Shown in pieces: positions 1 through 8,661 of a stretch of DNA of 64,000 nt (its first letter is position 1; each line of letters starts with the position of its first letter). Source of the stretch: Aerococcus tenax (GTDB lineage: Bacteria; Bacillota; Bacilli; Lactobacillales; Aerococcaceae); contig NZ_CP127382.2 in the NCBI RefSeq assembly GCF_003286645.3, positions 372,001 to 436,000 on the forward strand, written 5' to 3'. The translations under genes were made by a program, and so were the position numbers. The notes beneath the pieces are model-generated. The model searched no databases. It was not told the origin of the DNA and saw only the letters and a program-made list of their open reading frames with translations.

Positions 1-470
1 TCATTATCGGTTGGCAACTGGGTAGCGATTGAGCCCCAGTCAGACTTGACATCGATGACTACACTGTTCAAGCCAGTGGAATCAAGTAAGTTAATGTTAC
101 GCTCCAAAATACTTGGTGTCCCCATACCGTGGGCAGACAGGTAGATGCCACGAACCCCTTCTTTAGGGTAGGAAATGTTGACCTGACTGGCCTTGTAGAA
201 GCGTTCGGGTTTAACACTAGGGACTCGGAGTAAGGCCTGGTTACCTTCATTGATTTGTAATTCTTGGTCGCTAACCTCCGCTTTTTCTGCCTTAGCGACT
301 TGGTTAGTGTTATTGGTGGATGAAGACTGGGCTGCTTGATTTTGAAAGCGATCGCGGTTAAAGAAAACAATAATTAAGAGAACGGCTAATAAACACAATA
401 AAGCAGCAGAAATCTGTAACCAACGTCTTCTATGGGGAGGACGACGATATTCTTGCTTAGACAAAGTCAT
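1..470 (-). CDS. DUF4015-like putative glycoside hydrolase, 5' part only
   Basis: The gene runs off the left edge; only about the first 156 codons are present. Reading leftward from ATG 470-468, the product has a basic N-terminus, one membrane segment (about residues 19-36, rich in L, A and I), a linker rich in S, N, A and K, and then a domain starting with RGIYLSAHGMG and VVIDVKSDWGS. That pair of motifs is typical, in my recollection, of the DUF4015 (GH13-like TIM barrel) family of membrane-anchored putative glycosidases. A strong ribosome site (AAAGGAGG) lies just upstream. It overlaps the end of the YkyA-like gene by 14 bases, so the two are probably one transcript. The substrate is unknown; family assignment is fairly confident, function is not. 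Confidence 0.7.
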   Translation of the reverse strand, partial: MTLSKQEYRRPPHRRRWLQISAALLCLLAVLLIIVFFNRDRFQNQAAQSSSTNNTNQVAKAEKAEVSDQELQINEGNQALLRVPSVKPERFYKASQVNISYPKEGVRGIYLSAHGMGTPSILERNINLLDSTGLNSVVIDVKSDWGSIATQLPTDN

Positions 471-1065
471 AACCTCCTTTGTGAGTGTACGGGCTAGCTA
501 GGGCTTGGTCTTTGTTTTGCACATCTTGCAAGGCTTGACGGCTCTTTTCTAGCTGACTTTCTAAATTCTTTAATTGGTTTTGCAAATTGACATGTTTTTC
601 ATTAAGGGCCGCCATGGTATCCTCAAAGGTGTCGATGGTGGCGTCCTTTTCGCCAATTTCTTGGTAATACTGGTCTTCTTCTTCTAAGAAGTTTTGATAG
701 TCATTGAGGTATTGTTCCACTTGACTTGCGGTTTCATTAAGAGATTGACGCAAGCTTTCATCTTCCACTTTTTCACTGACTTGTTTTAGGGCAGTGAGCT
801 CCTTGATGGCTTTTTGGGTGGCTTCTTCACGTAGTTTGAGGTTCTTCCCTGTTTGACTATTTTTGTCTCCTAAGCGACTCAATGAAGAGTCCTGGCTGAT
901 ATCTGTTTCAAAGTGACTTTGCAGTTCAGATTCCTGAGCTTGAATCTGATTCAGTTGGCTAGTAATGGTTTCAATATTTTCTAGGGCCGACTGTTCGGCA
1001 GGCTGTTTGCCACAGGCGACCAGAGTAAAGACCATGACTAGCAATAGTCCCAATTTCTTTACCAT
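457..1065 (-). CDS. YkyA-like putative cell-wall-binding lipoprotein
   Basis: Secreted lipoprotein of about 202 residues: a KK-rich start, hydrophobic stretch and lipobox LVAC at about residues 15-18, then an almost wholly helical, Glu/Gln/Lys-rich body that reads as coiled coil from about 25 to 185. This matches the YkyA family (putative cell-wall-binding lipoproteins of Firmicutes), whose biochemical role is not known to me. An ATG at 1074 is in frame, but the AAAAGG ribosome site abuts it and sits at proper distance from ATG 1065, so I take the later start. The downstream hydrolase overlaps it, suggesting joint expression. The protein would be tethered outside the membrane, perhaps contacting peptidoglycan. 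Confidence 0.75.
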   Translation of the reverse strand: MVKKLGLLLVMVFTLVACGKQPAEQSALENIETITSQLNQIQAQESELQSHFETDISQDSSLSRLGDKNSQTGKNLKLREEATQKAIKELTALKQVSEKVEDESLRQSLNETASQVEQYLNDYQNFLEEEDQYYQEIGEKDATIDTFEDTMAALNEKHVNLQNQLKNLESQLEKSRQALQDVQNKDQALASPYTHKGGYDFV

Positions 1066-1327
1066 ATTTCTCATCCTTTTCTTATAAATAAAATAAAACT
1101 GTTTTCAGTATAACAAAAAAAGAAAGGCTTTCCTACTCATCTTCATTTTCCTTTTTACACCGAGTTTTAGCTCAATTTGCTCTTAACGAGTGCTCCATAG
1201 TCTTCGTGTCAATTCAAAAAGAAAGCTTAACATTTTGATAACATTGTCCTAGGCTATCGCCCTTGACCGCGCTTTGATTGTATAATAATAGGTAAGTTTA
1301 AGGGCTAAAAGAAAGAGGTTAGCATTC

Positions 1328-2293
1328 ATGTCAAGAAAGAAACGTTTATTAGCTTATGCAGCAACGGTGGTTGCCAGTTTAGCGGGCTATGCTTATCATG
1401 CCCTTTACCAAGAAGATCGGAGCGTAAAGAGTCGGCTCCTAGAGGACTTCTACCGGCTCAAAGACCGGCTAAAAAATGCCGATGAGGCTGATTACCGCCA
1501 CTTCCTAGAGGACCAGTTGAAGACTGCTCGACAGGGAGATTTAAACTATCCCAAGAAACATGGCATGAATATCTCACTCTCAAGCTATCAAAATGGGAAA
1601 GCCTATGTGCTCAGCCCAGAAAACTCTCGCCCAGATAAGCTAGTGGTTTATTTCCATGGGGGCCATCGGATTGAAGCAATTTCGCCTAAGGAGTGGCGGT
1701 TTTTGGAAAATTTTGCTGAAGATAATCAGCTGCGCCTATTAATCCCCTATATTGAACCCCTTTCCTACGCTTATTTTGATGAAGAAGTGGAGCGTTTAGA
1801 GGGCTTACTGGATGAAATTAGTCTGGATTATACCGATGAAGACCTCTATTTAATGGCTTCAGATACTGGTGCATTATTTGCCTTACCCATTGCAAGAGAT
1901 AGCAGTAGTGATCTTATCCTTGAAGGGCTGATTTTACTTTCACCTTGGGTAACGACGAAACATAGCATCACTAGCAGTCAAGATGAGGAACAAAAAGATT
2001 ACTTGATGACCTTTTCTGATTACCAAGCCATTGCCAGTCTTTGGCAAGCGAGTGAGGGACGGATTATTGCCCTAGACGCTGACCAGGCAGGGGCCTTACC
2101 CAAGGTCCATCTCTTTATGGGTAAGAAAGATGTCCAATATTTAGAAGTCTTAGCCTTTTACCGGAAATTAAAGCAAAAGGGACTGGCGGTCGATTTCTAT
2201 GCTTTTGATTATTTGACCCATAACTTCCATTTCTTGGCTATTCCTGAGCAGGATGAAGTCATTGATTTAATCGCTAAAGTCGTCTTTCCTTAA
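1328..2293 (+). CDS. Membrane-anchored alpha/beta-hydrolase-like protein with altered nucleophile motif
   Basis: Product of 321 residues with an N-terminal membrane anchor (about residues 7-27). The fold markers of the hormone-sensitive-lipase/steryl acetyl hydrolase branch are present: an oxyanion HGG (VVYFHGGHR, about residue 108), a candidate acid residue in FMGKKD and a candidate catalytic His in LTHNFHF near the end. The nucleophile elbow, normally G-x-S-x-G, reads ASDTGA (about residues 179-184), putting Asp where Ser is expected. It may therefore not be an esterase, or may be a pseudoenzyme. Start chosen from the AGAGG ribosome site 8 bases upstream. It is transcribed away from the ykyA-like gene; a TATAAT at 1281-1286 is a likely -10 element, though I see no good -35. 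Confidence 0.65.
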   Translation: MSRKKRLLAYAATVVASLAGYAYHALYQEDRSVKSRLLEDFYRLKDRLKNADEADYRHFLEDQLKTARQGDLNYPKKHGMNISLSSYQNGKAYVLSPENSRPDKLVVYFHGGHRIEAISPKEWRFLENFAEDNQLRLLIPYIEPLSYAYFDEEVERLEGLLDEISLDYTDEDLYLMASDTGALFALPIARDSSSDLILEGLILLSPWVTTKHSITSSQDEEQKDYLMTFSDYQAIASLWQASEGRIIALDADQAGALPKVHLFMGKKDVQYLEVLAFYRKLKQKGLAVDFYAFDYLTHNFHFLAIPEQDEVIDLIAKVVFP

Positions 2294-2364
2294 TACTTTT
2301 TTATAGTTATCTATTGGCTTTCTTGTTATAATAGTCAATAAAGATCAGAAAGGAAGATGTAAAA

Positions 2365-3072
2365 GTGTTTGGATTTCCTTTATTCTACATGTTTGATCCT
2401 ACCATTATCTTGTTAATTATCGGTGCCATTATTGCCGGGATTGCCTCTTGGAATGTCAACCGAACTTTTGATAAATATAGCCGCTATACTAACCGCCGTG
2501 GCTTAACTGCTGACCAGGTGGCTCGGATGATGTTGGACCACAACCAAATTGGCCATGTGGGTGTGAGTTCGGTGCGGGGGAAATTAACGGACTACTACGA
2601 TCCCCGTGATAAGACTCTTTATCTCTCGGACCAAGTTTCCCAAGAGAGCTCGATTTCAGCCATTGGTGTTGCTGCCCATGAGTGCGGCCATGCCCTACAG
2701 GATGCTGATAACTATGCCTTTATGCGGATCCGGGAAAAAATCGTTCCCGTGGTTAACTTCGGCTCCAGTCTGTCCATGCCTATCCTGTTACTCGGGGTCC
2801 TTTTTGGAATGAATCAAACCCTGATTAATATTGGGATTGCCTTGTTTTCCTTGGCCTTGTTATTTCAATTGGTGACTTTACCGGTTGAATTTGATGCTTC
2901 TAGACGGGCCATTCGTTGTCTCGACGAAATGAATATTCTGAGTCAGGAAGAATTACCCTATGCTAAGTCTACTTTAAGAGCGGCTGCTCTCACTTATGTA
3001 GCTGGGACAGTCTCTACCTTACTCTCCCTCCTACGGATTATTATTCTTTTCGGTGGCAGCCGGCGAGATTAA
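2365..3072 (+). CDS. YugP-family zinc metallopeptidase, membrane bound
   Basis: Protein of 235 residues with a GTG start preceded by AAAGGAAG. It has an N-terminal membrane helix, a soluble segment, the zinc-binding HECGH motif (about residues 107-111) and further hydrophobic segments (about 134-175 and 208-230). This is the Zn_peptidase_2 (YugP) pattern: inner-membrane neutral zinc peptidases whose substrates are not established. HExxH supplies two zinc ligands and the catalytic Glu. A -10-like TATAAT lies at 2327-2332. The gene ends about 50 bases before a hairpin shared with the convergent glnA. Confidence 0.85.
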   Translation: MFGFPLFYMFDPTIILLIIGAIIAGIASWNVNRTFDKYSRYTNRRGLTADQVARMMLDHNQIGHVGVSSVRGKLTDYYDPRDKTLYLSDQVSQESSISAIGVAAHECGHALQDADNYAFMRIREKIVPVVNFGSSLSMPILLLGVLFGMNQTLINIGIALFSLALLFQLVTLPVEFDASRRAIRCLDEMNILSQEELPYAKSTLRAAALTYVAGTVSTLLSLLRIIILFGGSRRD

Positions 3073-3124
3073 GCAGCAAGAAGACATTAGAAAATGCTCT
3101 TTCTAAGAATAATTTGATATTAAA

Positions 3125-3160
3125 AAAGCGTGACCAATTTTTTGGCCACGCTTTCTTTTT
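3125..3160. terminator. Bidirectional intrinsic terminator between yugP-like gene and glnA
   Basis: AAAGCGTG at 3125-3132 pairs with CACGCTTT at 3147-3154, with further pairs inside. A T-rich tract follows on the plus strand and an A-rich tract precedes it, so it can end transcription of both convergent genes. Confidence 0.85.
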
Positions 3161-3173
3161 GGAAACGGTTTGA

Positions 3174-4511
3174 TTAGTAAGCTTTTAAGTAACGCTCAAC
3201 TTCCCATTGGGTGACTTGGGTTTCATATTCATCGTGCTCAATGGTTTTTGCTGTAATAAAGTTATTGGATAGATGACTACCGAGAGCATCGAGCACCACT
3301 TGGTCTTCTTTGAGGAAGTTAACCGCTTCTTTTAAGTTAGAAGGCAGTTGTTCGATATGAGACTCCCGTAACTCTTTTGAAGTCATGTTGTAAATGTTTC
3401 GATCAATGGGTTCAGGAACAGGGAGTTTGTTTTCAATCCCGTCTAAACCGGCATAGATGCAAGCTGCCATAACGAGGTATGGGTTAGCGGAAGGGTCTAC
3501 TGACCGTAATTCAATCCGAGTCGAATTGCCACGGGCTGCAGGAATTCGAACTAATGGTGACCGGTTTTGGGCAGACCAGGCGATATAGACTGGGGCTTCA
3601 TAACCAGGAGTTAGGCGTTTGTAGGAGTTAACGATTGGGTTCCCCAGAGCAGTGATGGCTTTGGCGTGTTTTAAGATCCCAGCAACAAATAGGTGGGCGG
3701 TTTCGGAAAGGCCGTCAGCACTGTTTTCATCGTAGAAGGTATTGCCGTTTTCATCAAAGAGGGACATGTTGCAGTGCATCCCTGAACCAGCGATACCGTA
3801 TACAGGTTTAGGCATGAAGGTGGCATAGAGATTATGCTTGCGGGCGATTGACTTAACAATTAATTTGAAGATTTGGACCTTGTCACAAGCATCCACCACA
3901 TCAGAATACTTAAAGTCAATTTCATGTTGGCCAGGGGCACATTCATGGTGACTGGCTTCCACTTCAAAGCCCATTTCTTCTAAGGTAAGGACGATATCGC
4001 GGCGGCAATTTTCACCGAGGTCAACGGGAGCCAGGTCAAAGTAACCCCCATGGTCATTAACTTCAGTCGTTGGTTCGTCACTGTCATTTAATTTAAAGAG
4101 GAAGAATTCTGCTTCTAAACCGAGGTTGAATTCCTTAAAGCCATCGTCATTTAGACGTTGGACACAGCGTTTCAGGTTACCGCGGGGGTCACCGATAAAG
4201 GGCGTGCCGTCTGTGGAATAAATATCACAGAGCAGTAAGCCGATTTTCTTATTGTCACCAGCGGTCCAAGGGAAGATTAACCAAGTATTTAAATCGGGAA
4301 TTAAATACATGTCGGATTCCTCGATACGAACAAAACCGTCGATGGAAGAACCGTCAAACATCAGTTTATTATCCAAAACCTTATCTAATTGACTAATCGG
4401 CACTTCGACATTTTTTAGGGTGCCGTTGACATCGCTAAAGACGAGGCGGAGAAAGTGGACATTTTCTTTTTTGATATCGGAACGGATTTGCTCTTCGCTA
4501 ATTTGTTTCAT
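3174..4511 (-). CDS. glnA: Glutamine synthetase, type I
   Basis: Makes glutamine from glutamate, ammonia and ATP in the cytoplasm. The 445-residue length matches GSI-alpha enzymes of Firmicutes (about 444). Visible family motifs are FDGSSIDGF near residues 52-60, the ATP/metal region [20 protein letters not shown], and the arginine-rich active-site stretch [20 protein letters not shown] followed by [24 protein letters not shown] lies nine bases before the ATG. Unlike many Bacillus relatives there is no glnR directly upstream, but two GlnR-type boxes overlap the promoter, so nitrogen control by GlnR is likely. Confidence 0.97.
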   Translation of the reverse strand: MKQISEEQIRSDIKKENVHFLRLVFSDVNGTLKNVEVPISQLDKVLDNKLMFDGSSIDGFVRIEESDMYLIPDLNTWLIFPWTAGDNKKIGLLLCDIYSTDGTPFIGDPRGNLKRCVQRLNDDGFKEFNLGLEAEFFLFKLNDSDEPTTEVNDHGGYFDLAPVDLGENCRRDIVLTLEEMGFEVEASHHECAPGQHEIDFKYSDVVDACDKVQIFKLIVKSIARKHNLYATFMPKPVYGIAGSGMHCNMSLFDENGNTFYDENSADGLSETAHLFVAGILKHAKAITALGNPIVNSYKRLTPGYEAPVYIAWSAQNRSPLVRIPAARGNSTRIELRSVDPSANPYLVMAACIYAGLDGIENKLPVPEPIDRNIYNMTSKELRESHIEQLPSNLKEAVNFLKEDQVVLDALGSHLSNNFITAKTIEHDEYETQVTQWEVERYLKAY

Positions 4512-4558
4512 CTTTTTATAACTCCAATCTTCTTAACAGCTTAGTTAATCGATTTCTA

Positions 4559-4595
4559 TGTAAGAAAATATAACACATGTAAAATAAGATCACAA
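4559..4595 (-). promoter_or_regulatory. glnA promoter with two GlnR/TnrA-type operator boxes
   Basis: Two perfect matches to the known GlnR/TnrA consensus TGTNA-N7-TNACA lie 19 bases apart, start to start: 4559-4575 (TGTAA...TAACA) and 4578-4594 (TGTAA...TCACA). On the minus strand a promoter fits the same stretch: -35 TTGTGA (4590-4595) and -10 TATATT (4567-4572) with a 17-base spacer. GlnR bound here would cover both promoter elements. The rest of the gap up to the next gene (4600-4826) is AT-rich and shows nothing else I can name. Confidence 0.8.
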
Positions 4596-4826
4596 GAAAA
4601 AATTATTCATAATTTCTAAAGTTTTTCTTATGTCAGAGCCTGCATTCAGCTATAGTATTATTAATAAGTAAAAATAATTAAAAAAGCTAATGCCTTTCCC
4701 TGGTATTTTGGTTAAAATAAGAAAAACATGCTTGATAGGATAGCAAGTGATTTACCTGTCTCCTAATGAGTTTGGGAGTAATGTTTGATTATTTAACCAA
4801 ATAAAAAGAAAAGAGTGAGCGTTGAA

Positions 4827-5453
4827 ATGGAATTAGAATCATTAATTAAAGCAGTGGCTTCCAAGGCACCTGCCCCAGGCGGTGGGGCAGTTTCCTGTGT
4901 CACTGGTAGTTTTGCGTGTGCCTTGGCAAGTATGGCGGCTAAGGTGACTTTGGACCGGACTGACTTTTCCAAGGATGCCAATACCGCGGCTAACTTATCT
5001 GACCTAGCCCATCAAATGGACCGAGATAGCGACAGCTTCTTACATTTTGCCCGCGAAGACGAAAAGGTCTCTGCCCGGCTCTTTGCGGCTTACAAGCAAA
5101 AAGCAAGTAGTGAGGATGAAAAACAAGCCCGCAGCGAACAAATCCAAGTGACCTTGATTCAAGCAACGCATTTACCTCTGCAAGTCATCGCCTTAGTGGT
5201 TGATGATTTGGCCCTACTAGAAAACGTCGCTCGCCTCGTTAAGCCAAGCATCTTAGCTGACGTTGAGGTGGCAAGGGACCACTTGTTGACTGCCTTTAAG
5301 GGCTCTAACCATAATGTAGAAAACAATTTGGCCTTAATTAAAGACCAGGCCAGCGCCCAATTTTTAGCTAAAAAACAAAGTGCTCTCTTAGACCGGATTG
5401 GAAATCTGGACCAAGCCCTCCTTAAAGCAATTGAAAAACGTAAGGGACAATAA
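4827..5453 (+). CDS. Cyclodeaminase/cyclohydrolase family protein (FTCD_C/FchA-like)
   Basis: Protein of 208 residues, all helical in appearance, with the family signature APAPGGGAVSC near residues 15-25. The FTCD_C domain releases ammonia from 5-formimino-tetrahydrofolate, or acts as methenyl-THF cyclohydrolase, in one-carbon metabolism. In Firmicutes without histidine degradation these proteins often stand alone, as here, and the substrate is then uncertain. I prefer ATG 4827 because AGAGTGAG sits seven bases before it; a GTG at 4815 is a possible earlier start. The gene follows the glnA control region divergently, which hints at nitrogen or folate metabolism but proves nothing. Confidence 0.78.
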   Translation: MELESLIKAVASKAPAPGGGAVSCVTGSFACALASMAAKVTLDRTDFSKDANTAANLSDLAHQMDRDSDSFLHFAREDEKVSARLFAAYKQKASSEDEKQARSEQIQVTLIQATHLPLQVIALVVDDLALLENVARLVKPSILADVEVARDHLLTAFKGSNHNVENNLALIKDQASAQFLAKKQSALLDRIGNLDQALLKAIEKRKGQ

Positions 5454-5539
5454 GCTAGCTTGTTTGGCTAAATTTGGCGATTGAGAGCCACTGCATGTCT
5501 AGTAAAGTGTTAATGCTCGGACAAATTGTAAAAAAGAGT

Positions 5540-5568
5540 TTGCAAATAAAGAAAAAGTAGTGTACTAT
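5540..5568 (+). promoter_or_regulatory. Candidate promoter of the M-box/mgtA transcript
   Basis: -35 TTGCAA (5540-5545) and -10 TACTAT (5563-5568) with a 17-base spacer, about 25 bases before the conserved part of the riboswitch. An overlapping TATACT at 5566-5571 is an alternative -10. Confidence 0.5.
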
Positions 5569-5587
5569 ACTATGTGGAAAATTTGAA

Positions 5588-5750
5588 TACCGAAGTGTTA
5601 GGCAGAGGCTCCTGTATAAACATAAGCTATCGCCCAAAAATGTCGAGAGACGCCAATGGGTAAAACAGAGATTGTCGAAATAAGGCTTTCTCCAGGTAGC
5701 TAAGAAATTTTTCTTTACGTTATACAGTGCTAAAACTCAGACGAAGCAAC
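5588..5750 (+). promoter_or_regulatory. M-box (ykoK leader) Mg2+ riboswitch
   Basis: The stretch carries the highly conserved blocks of the ykoK/M-box RNA in the right order: GTTAGGCAGAGGCTCCTGTAT, then GCCCAAAAATGTC, GACGCCAATGGGT, and TACAGTGCTAAA with ACGAAG closing the element. M-boxes fold when Mg2+ is plentiful and then favour a downstream terminator. A terminator hairpin lies at 5777-5814, and the first large gene after it is a magnesium P-type ATPase, which fits exactly. Confidence 0.95.
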
Positions 5751-5776
5751 TCAATCAACTGAGCTTATTAATAATG

Positions 5777-5814
5777 GAGTCTCTACTTTCTTGGGTAGGG
5801 GCTCTTTTTATTTT
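5777..5814 (+). terminator. M-box-controlled intrinsic terminator
   Basis: GAGTCTCTAC (5777-5786) pairs with GTAGGGGCTC (5795-5804) through ten pairs including two G-T wobbles; the T-rich run TTTTTATTTT follows. It is the expected expression platform of the riboswitch, ending transcription when Mg2+ is high. Confidence 0.9.
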
Positions 5815-5841
5815 GCCAAGGAAAAGATGGAGGTGATGGCT

Positions 5842-5940
5842 ATGGAGGAAGAGCAAGAACAGATAGCGGAAAGTCGACAGCAAGGGAGTTTATTGCTTAA
5901 CCTCTTGAGGCCATTACCAGGGTCTCTGATTAAGCTTTAG
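5842..5940 (+). CDS. Candidate mgtA leader peptide, acidic N-terminus
   Basis: A 32-codon frame lies between the M-box terminator and mgtA, with GGAGGTG six bases before its ATG, a better ribosome site than many genes here. The peptide begins MEEEQEQIAES and ends LLRPLPGSLIKL. Enterobacterial mgtA is controlled partly by a leader peptide, MgtL, whose acidic and proline codons destabilise ribosomes when Mg2+ is low. The resemblance here is in composition and position only; homology is not claimed. Its second half and stop codon lie inside a hairpin (5884-5946). It shares a frame with mgtA but ends in TAG 22 bases before the mgtA ATG. Confidence 0.5.
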   Translation: MEEEQEQIAESRQQGSLLLNLLRPLPGSLIKL

Positions 5941-5946
5941 GCTCCC
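5884..5946 (+). other. Stem-loop spanning the end of the leader ORF
   Basis: GGGAG (5884-5888) pairs with CTCCC (5942-5946) and GCTTAA (5895-5900) with TTAAGC (5930-5935). The outer strand lies only about eight bases before the mgtA ribosome site, so a ribosome reading the leader ORF would open it. Confidence 0.5.
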
Positions 5947-5961
5947 ACAGAAAGGAGCATA

Positions 5962-8607
5962 ATGATGAAAAAATTTGAAAACCAAGGCCGTTACCGGCAA
6001 TTTGCTGCTTATTCAATAAGCGAACTTTTTAACTACTATAAAATTGATAAAAACGGCCTTAGCGATGATCAAGTCCAAGCCTTGCGAGAAGAATACGGGG
6101 AAAATGTGATCGATTATGGGGACAAAGCTTCCTTAATGGAAGAACTTGTCCAAGCCTATCTCACCCCTTTTACCCTAATTTTAATTGGTCTGGCTATCAT
6201 TTCATTCTTTACTGACTATGTCTTTGCAGCGGCGGATAGTCGCGATTGCATTAGTTCAGTGATTATTCTGGTCCTGGTCTTTATTTCTGGGACCGTATCC
6301 TTTATCCAATCCAAGCAATCCAATGATGCGGCAGAACACTTGAAGGAAATGGTTAAAGTGACTGCCAATGTCAAACGCGCGGGCGATTTCAATGAAATCC
6401 CTACCGAAGAGATTGTGTGCGGGGACTTGGTTAAATTATCAGCAGGGGACCTTATTCCTGCTGACTTGCGGATTATTGAAAGTAAGGACCTCTTTGTTTC
6501 TCAAGCAGCCATGACTGGGGAATCCTATCCGGTAGAAAAAATGGCCCAAGCCACTGATCATGCTGAGACTGTGGTTGATGAGGCCAACCTGGCCTTTATG
6601 GGCTCGAACGTCATTAGCGGTAGTGCAGTCGGACTAGTGATTGCTGTCGGGGAGCAGACCCTCTTTGGTGATATCGCAAAAACCGTGACCACTGAAGAAG
6701 AAGTCACCAACTTTGACATCGGAATTAGTAAAATTTCTACTCTTTTAATGCGTTTTATGGGAGTGATGGTTCCGGTAGTCTTTCTGATTAATGGTATCCA
6801 TATGAAGAATTGGCTGGATGCTTTGATCTTTGCGATTTCGGTTGCGGTCGGCTTGACTCCGGAAATGCTTCCGATGATCGTGACCACTAACCTGGTCAAG
6901 GGGTCACAAACCATGGCCAAGGGTGGGACCATTGTGAAGAATTTAAACGCCATTCAAAGCTTTGGCGCTATGGATGTCTTATGTACCGATAAAACCGGGA
7001 CCCTGACCCAAGACAAAATTGTTTTAGAAATGCATTTGAACTGTGATGGCGATGAAGACAGTGGGGTCCTCCGCCATGCCTACTTGAATTCTTACTACCA
7101 AACCGGTTTGAAGAACTTGATGGACGTGGCCATTATCGAAGCCACCCACCGGGAACTGGACCTGGACCCTAACTACTACCACAAGGTCGATGAAATTCCA
7201 TTTGATTTTGAACGGCGGCGGATGAGTGTCGTTGTCGAAGATAAGGTAGGGAAACGGCAACTAATTACCAAAGGGGCGGTGGAAGAAATGCTAGCCATTT
7301 CCTCCCTGGTCCTCAAACAAGGCCAAGCCATTCCTTTAACGGATGACCTCCGGCGAGAAATCCGCCAACAGGTCAAAGATCTCAATGAAGACGGTCTAAG
7401 GGTCATCGGCATTGCTCAAAAAACCAACCCACCAGCAGTGGATGCTTTTAGCATCGAAGATGAGTCGGATATGCTTTTGATTGGCTACCTAGCCTTCCTT
7501 GACCCACCTAAGGAATCCACCCAACCGGCCCTCAAGGCACTGGCTGACCACCAAGTGGATGTGAAGGTCCTAACGGGTGATAATGAAGAAGTTACCCGGT
7601 CGGTGTGTCGTCAAGTAGGAATTTCGGCAGATAGTATCATTAATGGGATCGACCTGGAAGCCATGGACGAGGAAGCCTTAGCCCAAGCGGTGGAAGACTA
7701 CCAAGTCTTCGTCAAAATTTCTCCTCAACAAAAGGCCCAAATTACCCAAATTCTCCAAGATAACGGCCATGTGGTTGGTTTTATGGGTGACGGGATTAAT
7801 GATGCCGCTGCCTTAACGACTTCTGATGTGGGCATTTCTGTTGATACTGCAGTCGATATTGCCAAGGAATCAGCCGATATCATTCTTTTAGAAAAAGATT
7901 TGATGATTTTAGAAAAGGGCGTCGTTTCTGGTCGGGAAATATTTGGAAATATTATGAAATATATTAATATTACGACTTCATCAAATTTTGGGAATACTTT
8001 TTCCATCTTGATGGCTTCCTTATTCTTACCTTTCTTGCCCATGATGCCGACCCAACTGTTAGTCTTGAACCTGATCTATGACATTGCCTGCATTTCCATT
8101 CCTTGGGACCGCATGGATGCCTCCTACTTGAAGCAACCTAAGAACTGGGACGCTTCGCATGTGAAGAATTTTATGATTTACTTTGGGCCAATTTCTTCCA
8201 TTTTTGATGTGCTTTCCTTTGTGGCGCTTTATCATTGGATTATTCCTCAAGTCCTAAACGGATCTTATTGGACCTTATCGACGGGACAACAAGCTATTTT
8301 TGAAGCCTTGTTCCATTCAGGTTGGTTCGTGGTTTCCTTATGGTCACAAACCCTGGTTCTTCATATGCTAAGAACGGAAAAACTACCCTTTATTCAAAGC
8401 CGGCCATCCTTTATCTTTACCACGATCACGACCATTGGGATTATCTTTGGTAGTTTACTGCCTCGGACCAAGTTAGGCTTCTATCTAGGTTTAGCTCCCT
8501 TACCCGGATCTTTCTGGCTCTTACTGGTGGCTATTGTGATTTCTTACTTGGTCCTAGTGACCTTGGTCAAACATTTCTATGTTAAACATTATGGCAAGTT
8601 ACTCTAA
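5962..8607 (+). CDS. mgtA: Magnesium-importing P-type ATPase (MgtA type)
   Basis: Integral membrane ATP-driven Mg2+ importer, 881 residues, close to the usual 890-900. The order is typical of P3B ATPases: cytoplasmic N-terminus, two membrane helices, actuator domain with TGES (about residue 185), helices with the PEM-type ion site (LTPEMLPMIV), phosphorylation site DKTGTLT (Asp near residue 343), nucleotide domain, hinge GDGINDAAAL and a C-terminal group of helices. AAAGGAG precedes an ATG ATG pair; either Met could be used. The M-box, terminator and leader ORF upstream mean it should be expressed mainly when Mg2+ is scarce. No clear terminator follows before the tyrS promoter. Confidence 0.95.
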   Translation: MMKKFENQGRYRQFAAYSISELFNYYKIDKNGLSDDQVQALREEYGENVIDYGDKASLMEELVQAYLTPFTLILIGLAIISFFTDYVFAAADSRDCISSVIILVLVFISGTVSFIQSKQSNDAAEHLKEMVKVTANVKRAGDFNEIPTEEIVCGDLVKLSAGDLIPADLRIIESKDLFVSQAAMTGESYPVEKMAQATDHAETVVDEANLAFMGSNVISGSAVGLVIAVGEQTLFGDIAKTVTTEEEVTNFDIGISKISTLLMRFMGVMVPVVFLINGIHMKNWLDALIFAISVAVGLTPEMLPMIVTTNLVKGSQTMAKGGTIVKNLNAIQSFGAMDVLCTDKTGTLTQDKIVLEMHLNCDGDEDSGVLRHAYLNSYYQTGLKNLMDVAIIEATHRELDLDPNYYHKVDEIPFDFERRRMSVVVEDKVGKRQLITKGAVEEMLAISSLVLKQGQAIPLTDDLRREIRQQVKDLNEDGLRVIGIAQKTNPPAVDAFSIEDESDMLLIGYLAFLDPPKESTQPALKALADHQVDVKVLTGDNEEVTRSVCRQVGISADSIINGIDLEAMDEEALAQAVEDYQVFVKISPQQKAQITQILQDNGHVVGFMGDGINDAAALTTSDVGISVDTAVDIAKESADIILLEKDLMILEKGVVSGREIFGNIMKYINITTSSNFGNTFSILMASLFLPFLPMMPTQLLVLNLIYDIACISIPWDRMDASYLKQPKNWDASHVKNFMIYFGPISSIFDVLSFVALYHWIIPQVLNGSYWTLSTGQQAIFEALFHSGWFVVSLWSQTLVLHMLRTEKLPFIQSRPSFIFTTITTIGIIFGSLLPRTKLGFYLGLAPLPGSFWLLLVAIVISYLVLVTLVKHFYVKHYGKLL

Positions 8608-8625
8608 GTTTACCGGGACTTGGAT

Positions 8626-8654
8626 TTGACAATTAGGGTGAAATTACCTATACT
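8626..8654 (+). promoter_or_regulatory. Promoter of the T-box/tyrS transcript
   Basis: Consensus -35 TTGACA (8626-8631), 17-base spacer, -10 TATACT (8649-8654), just ahead of the T-box leader. Confidence 0.85.
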
Positions 8655-8661
8655 GATGAGG

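Noticed and set aside
68-370. Minus-strand frame of 100 codons at the left edge
   Set aside because: It lies inside the DUF4015-like gene in another frame; the real gene has an anchor, family motifs and a strong ribosome site.
6558-8250. Several minus-strand frames opposite mgtA
   Set aside because: Shadows of a well-supported gene; no ribosome sites and low-complexity products.
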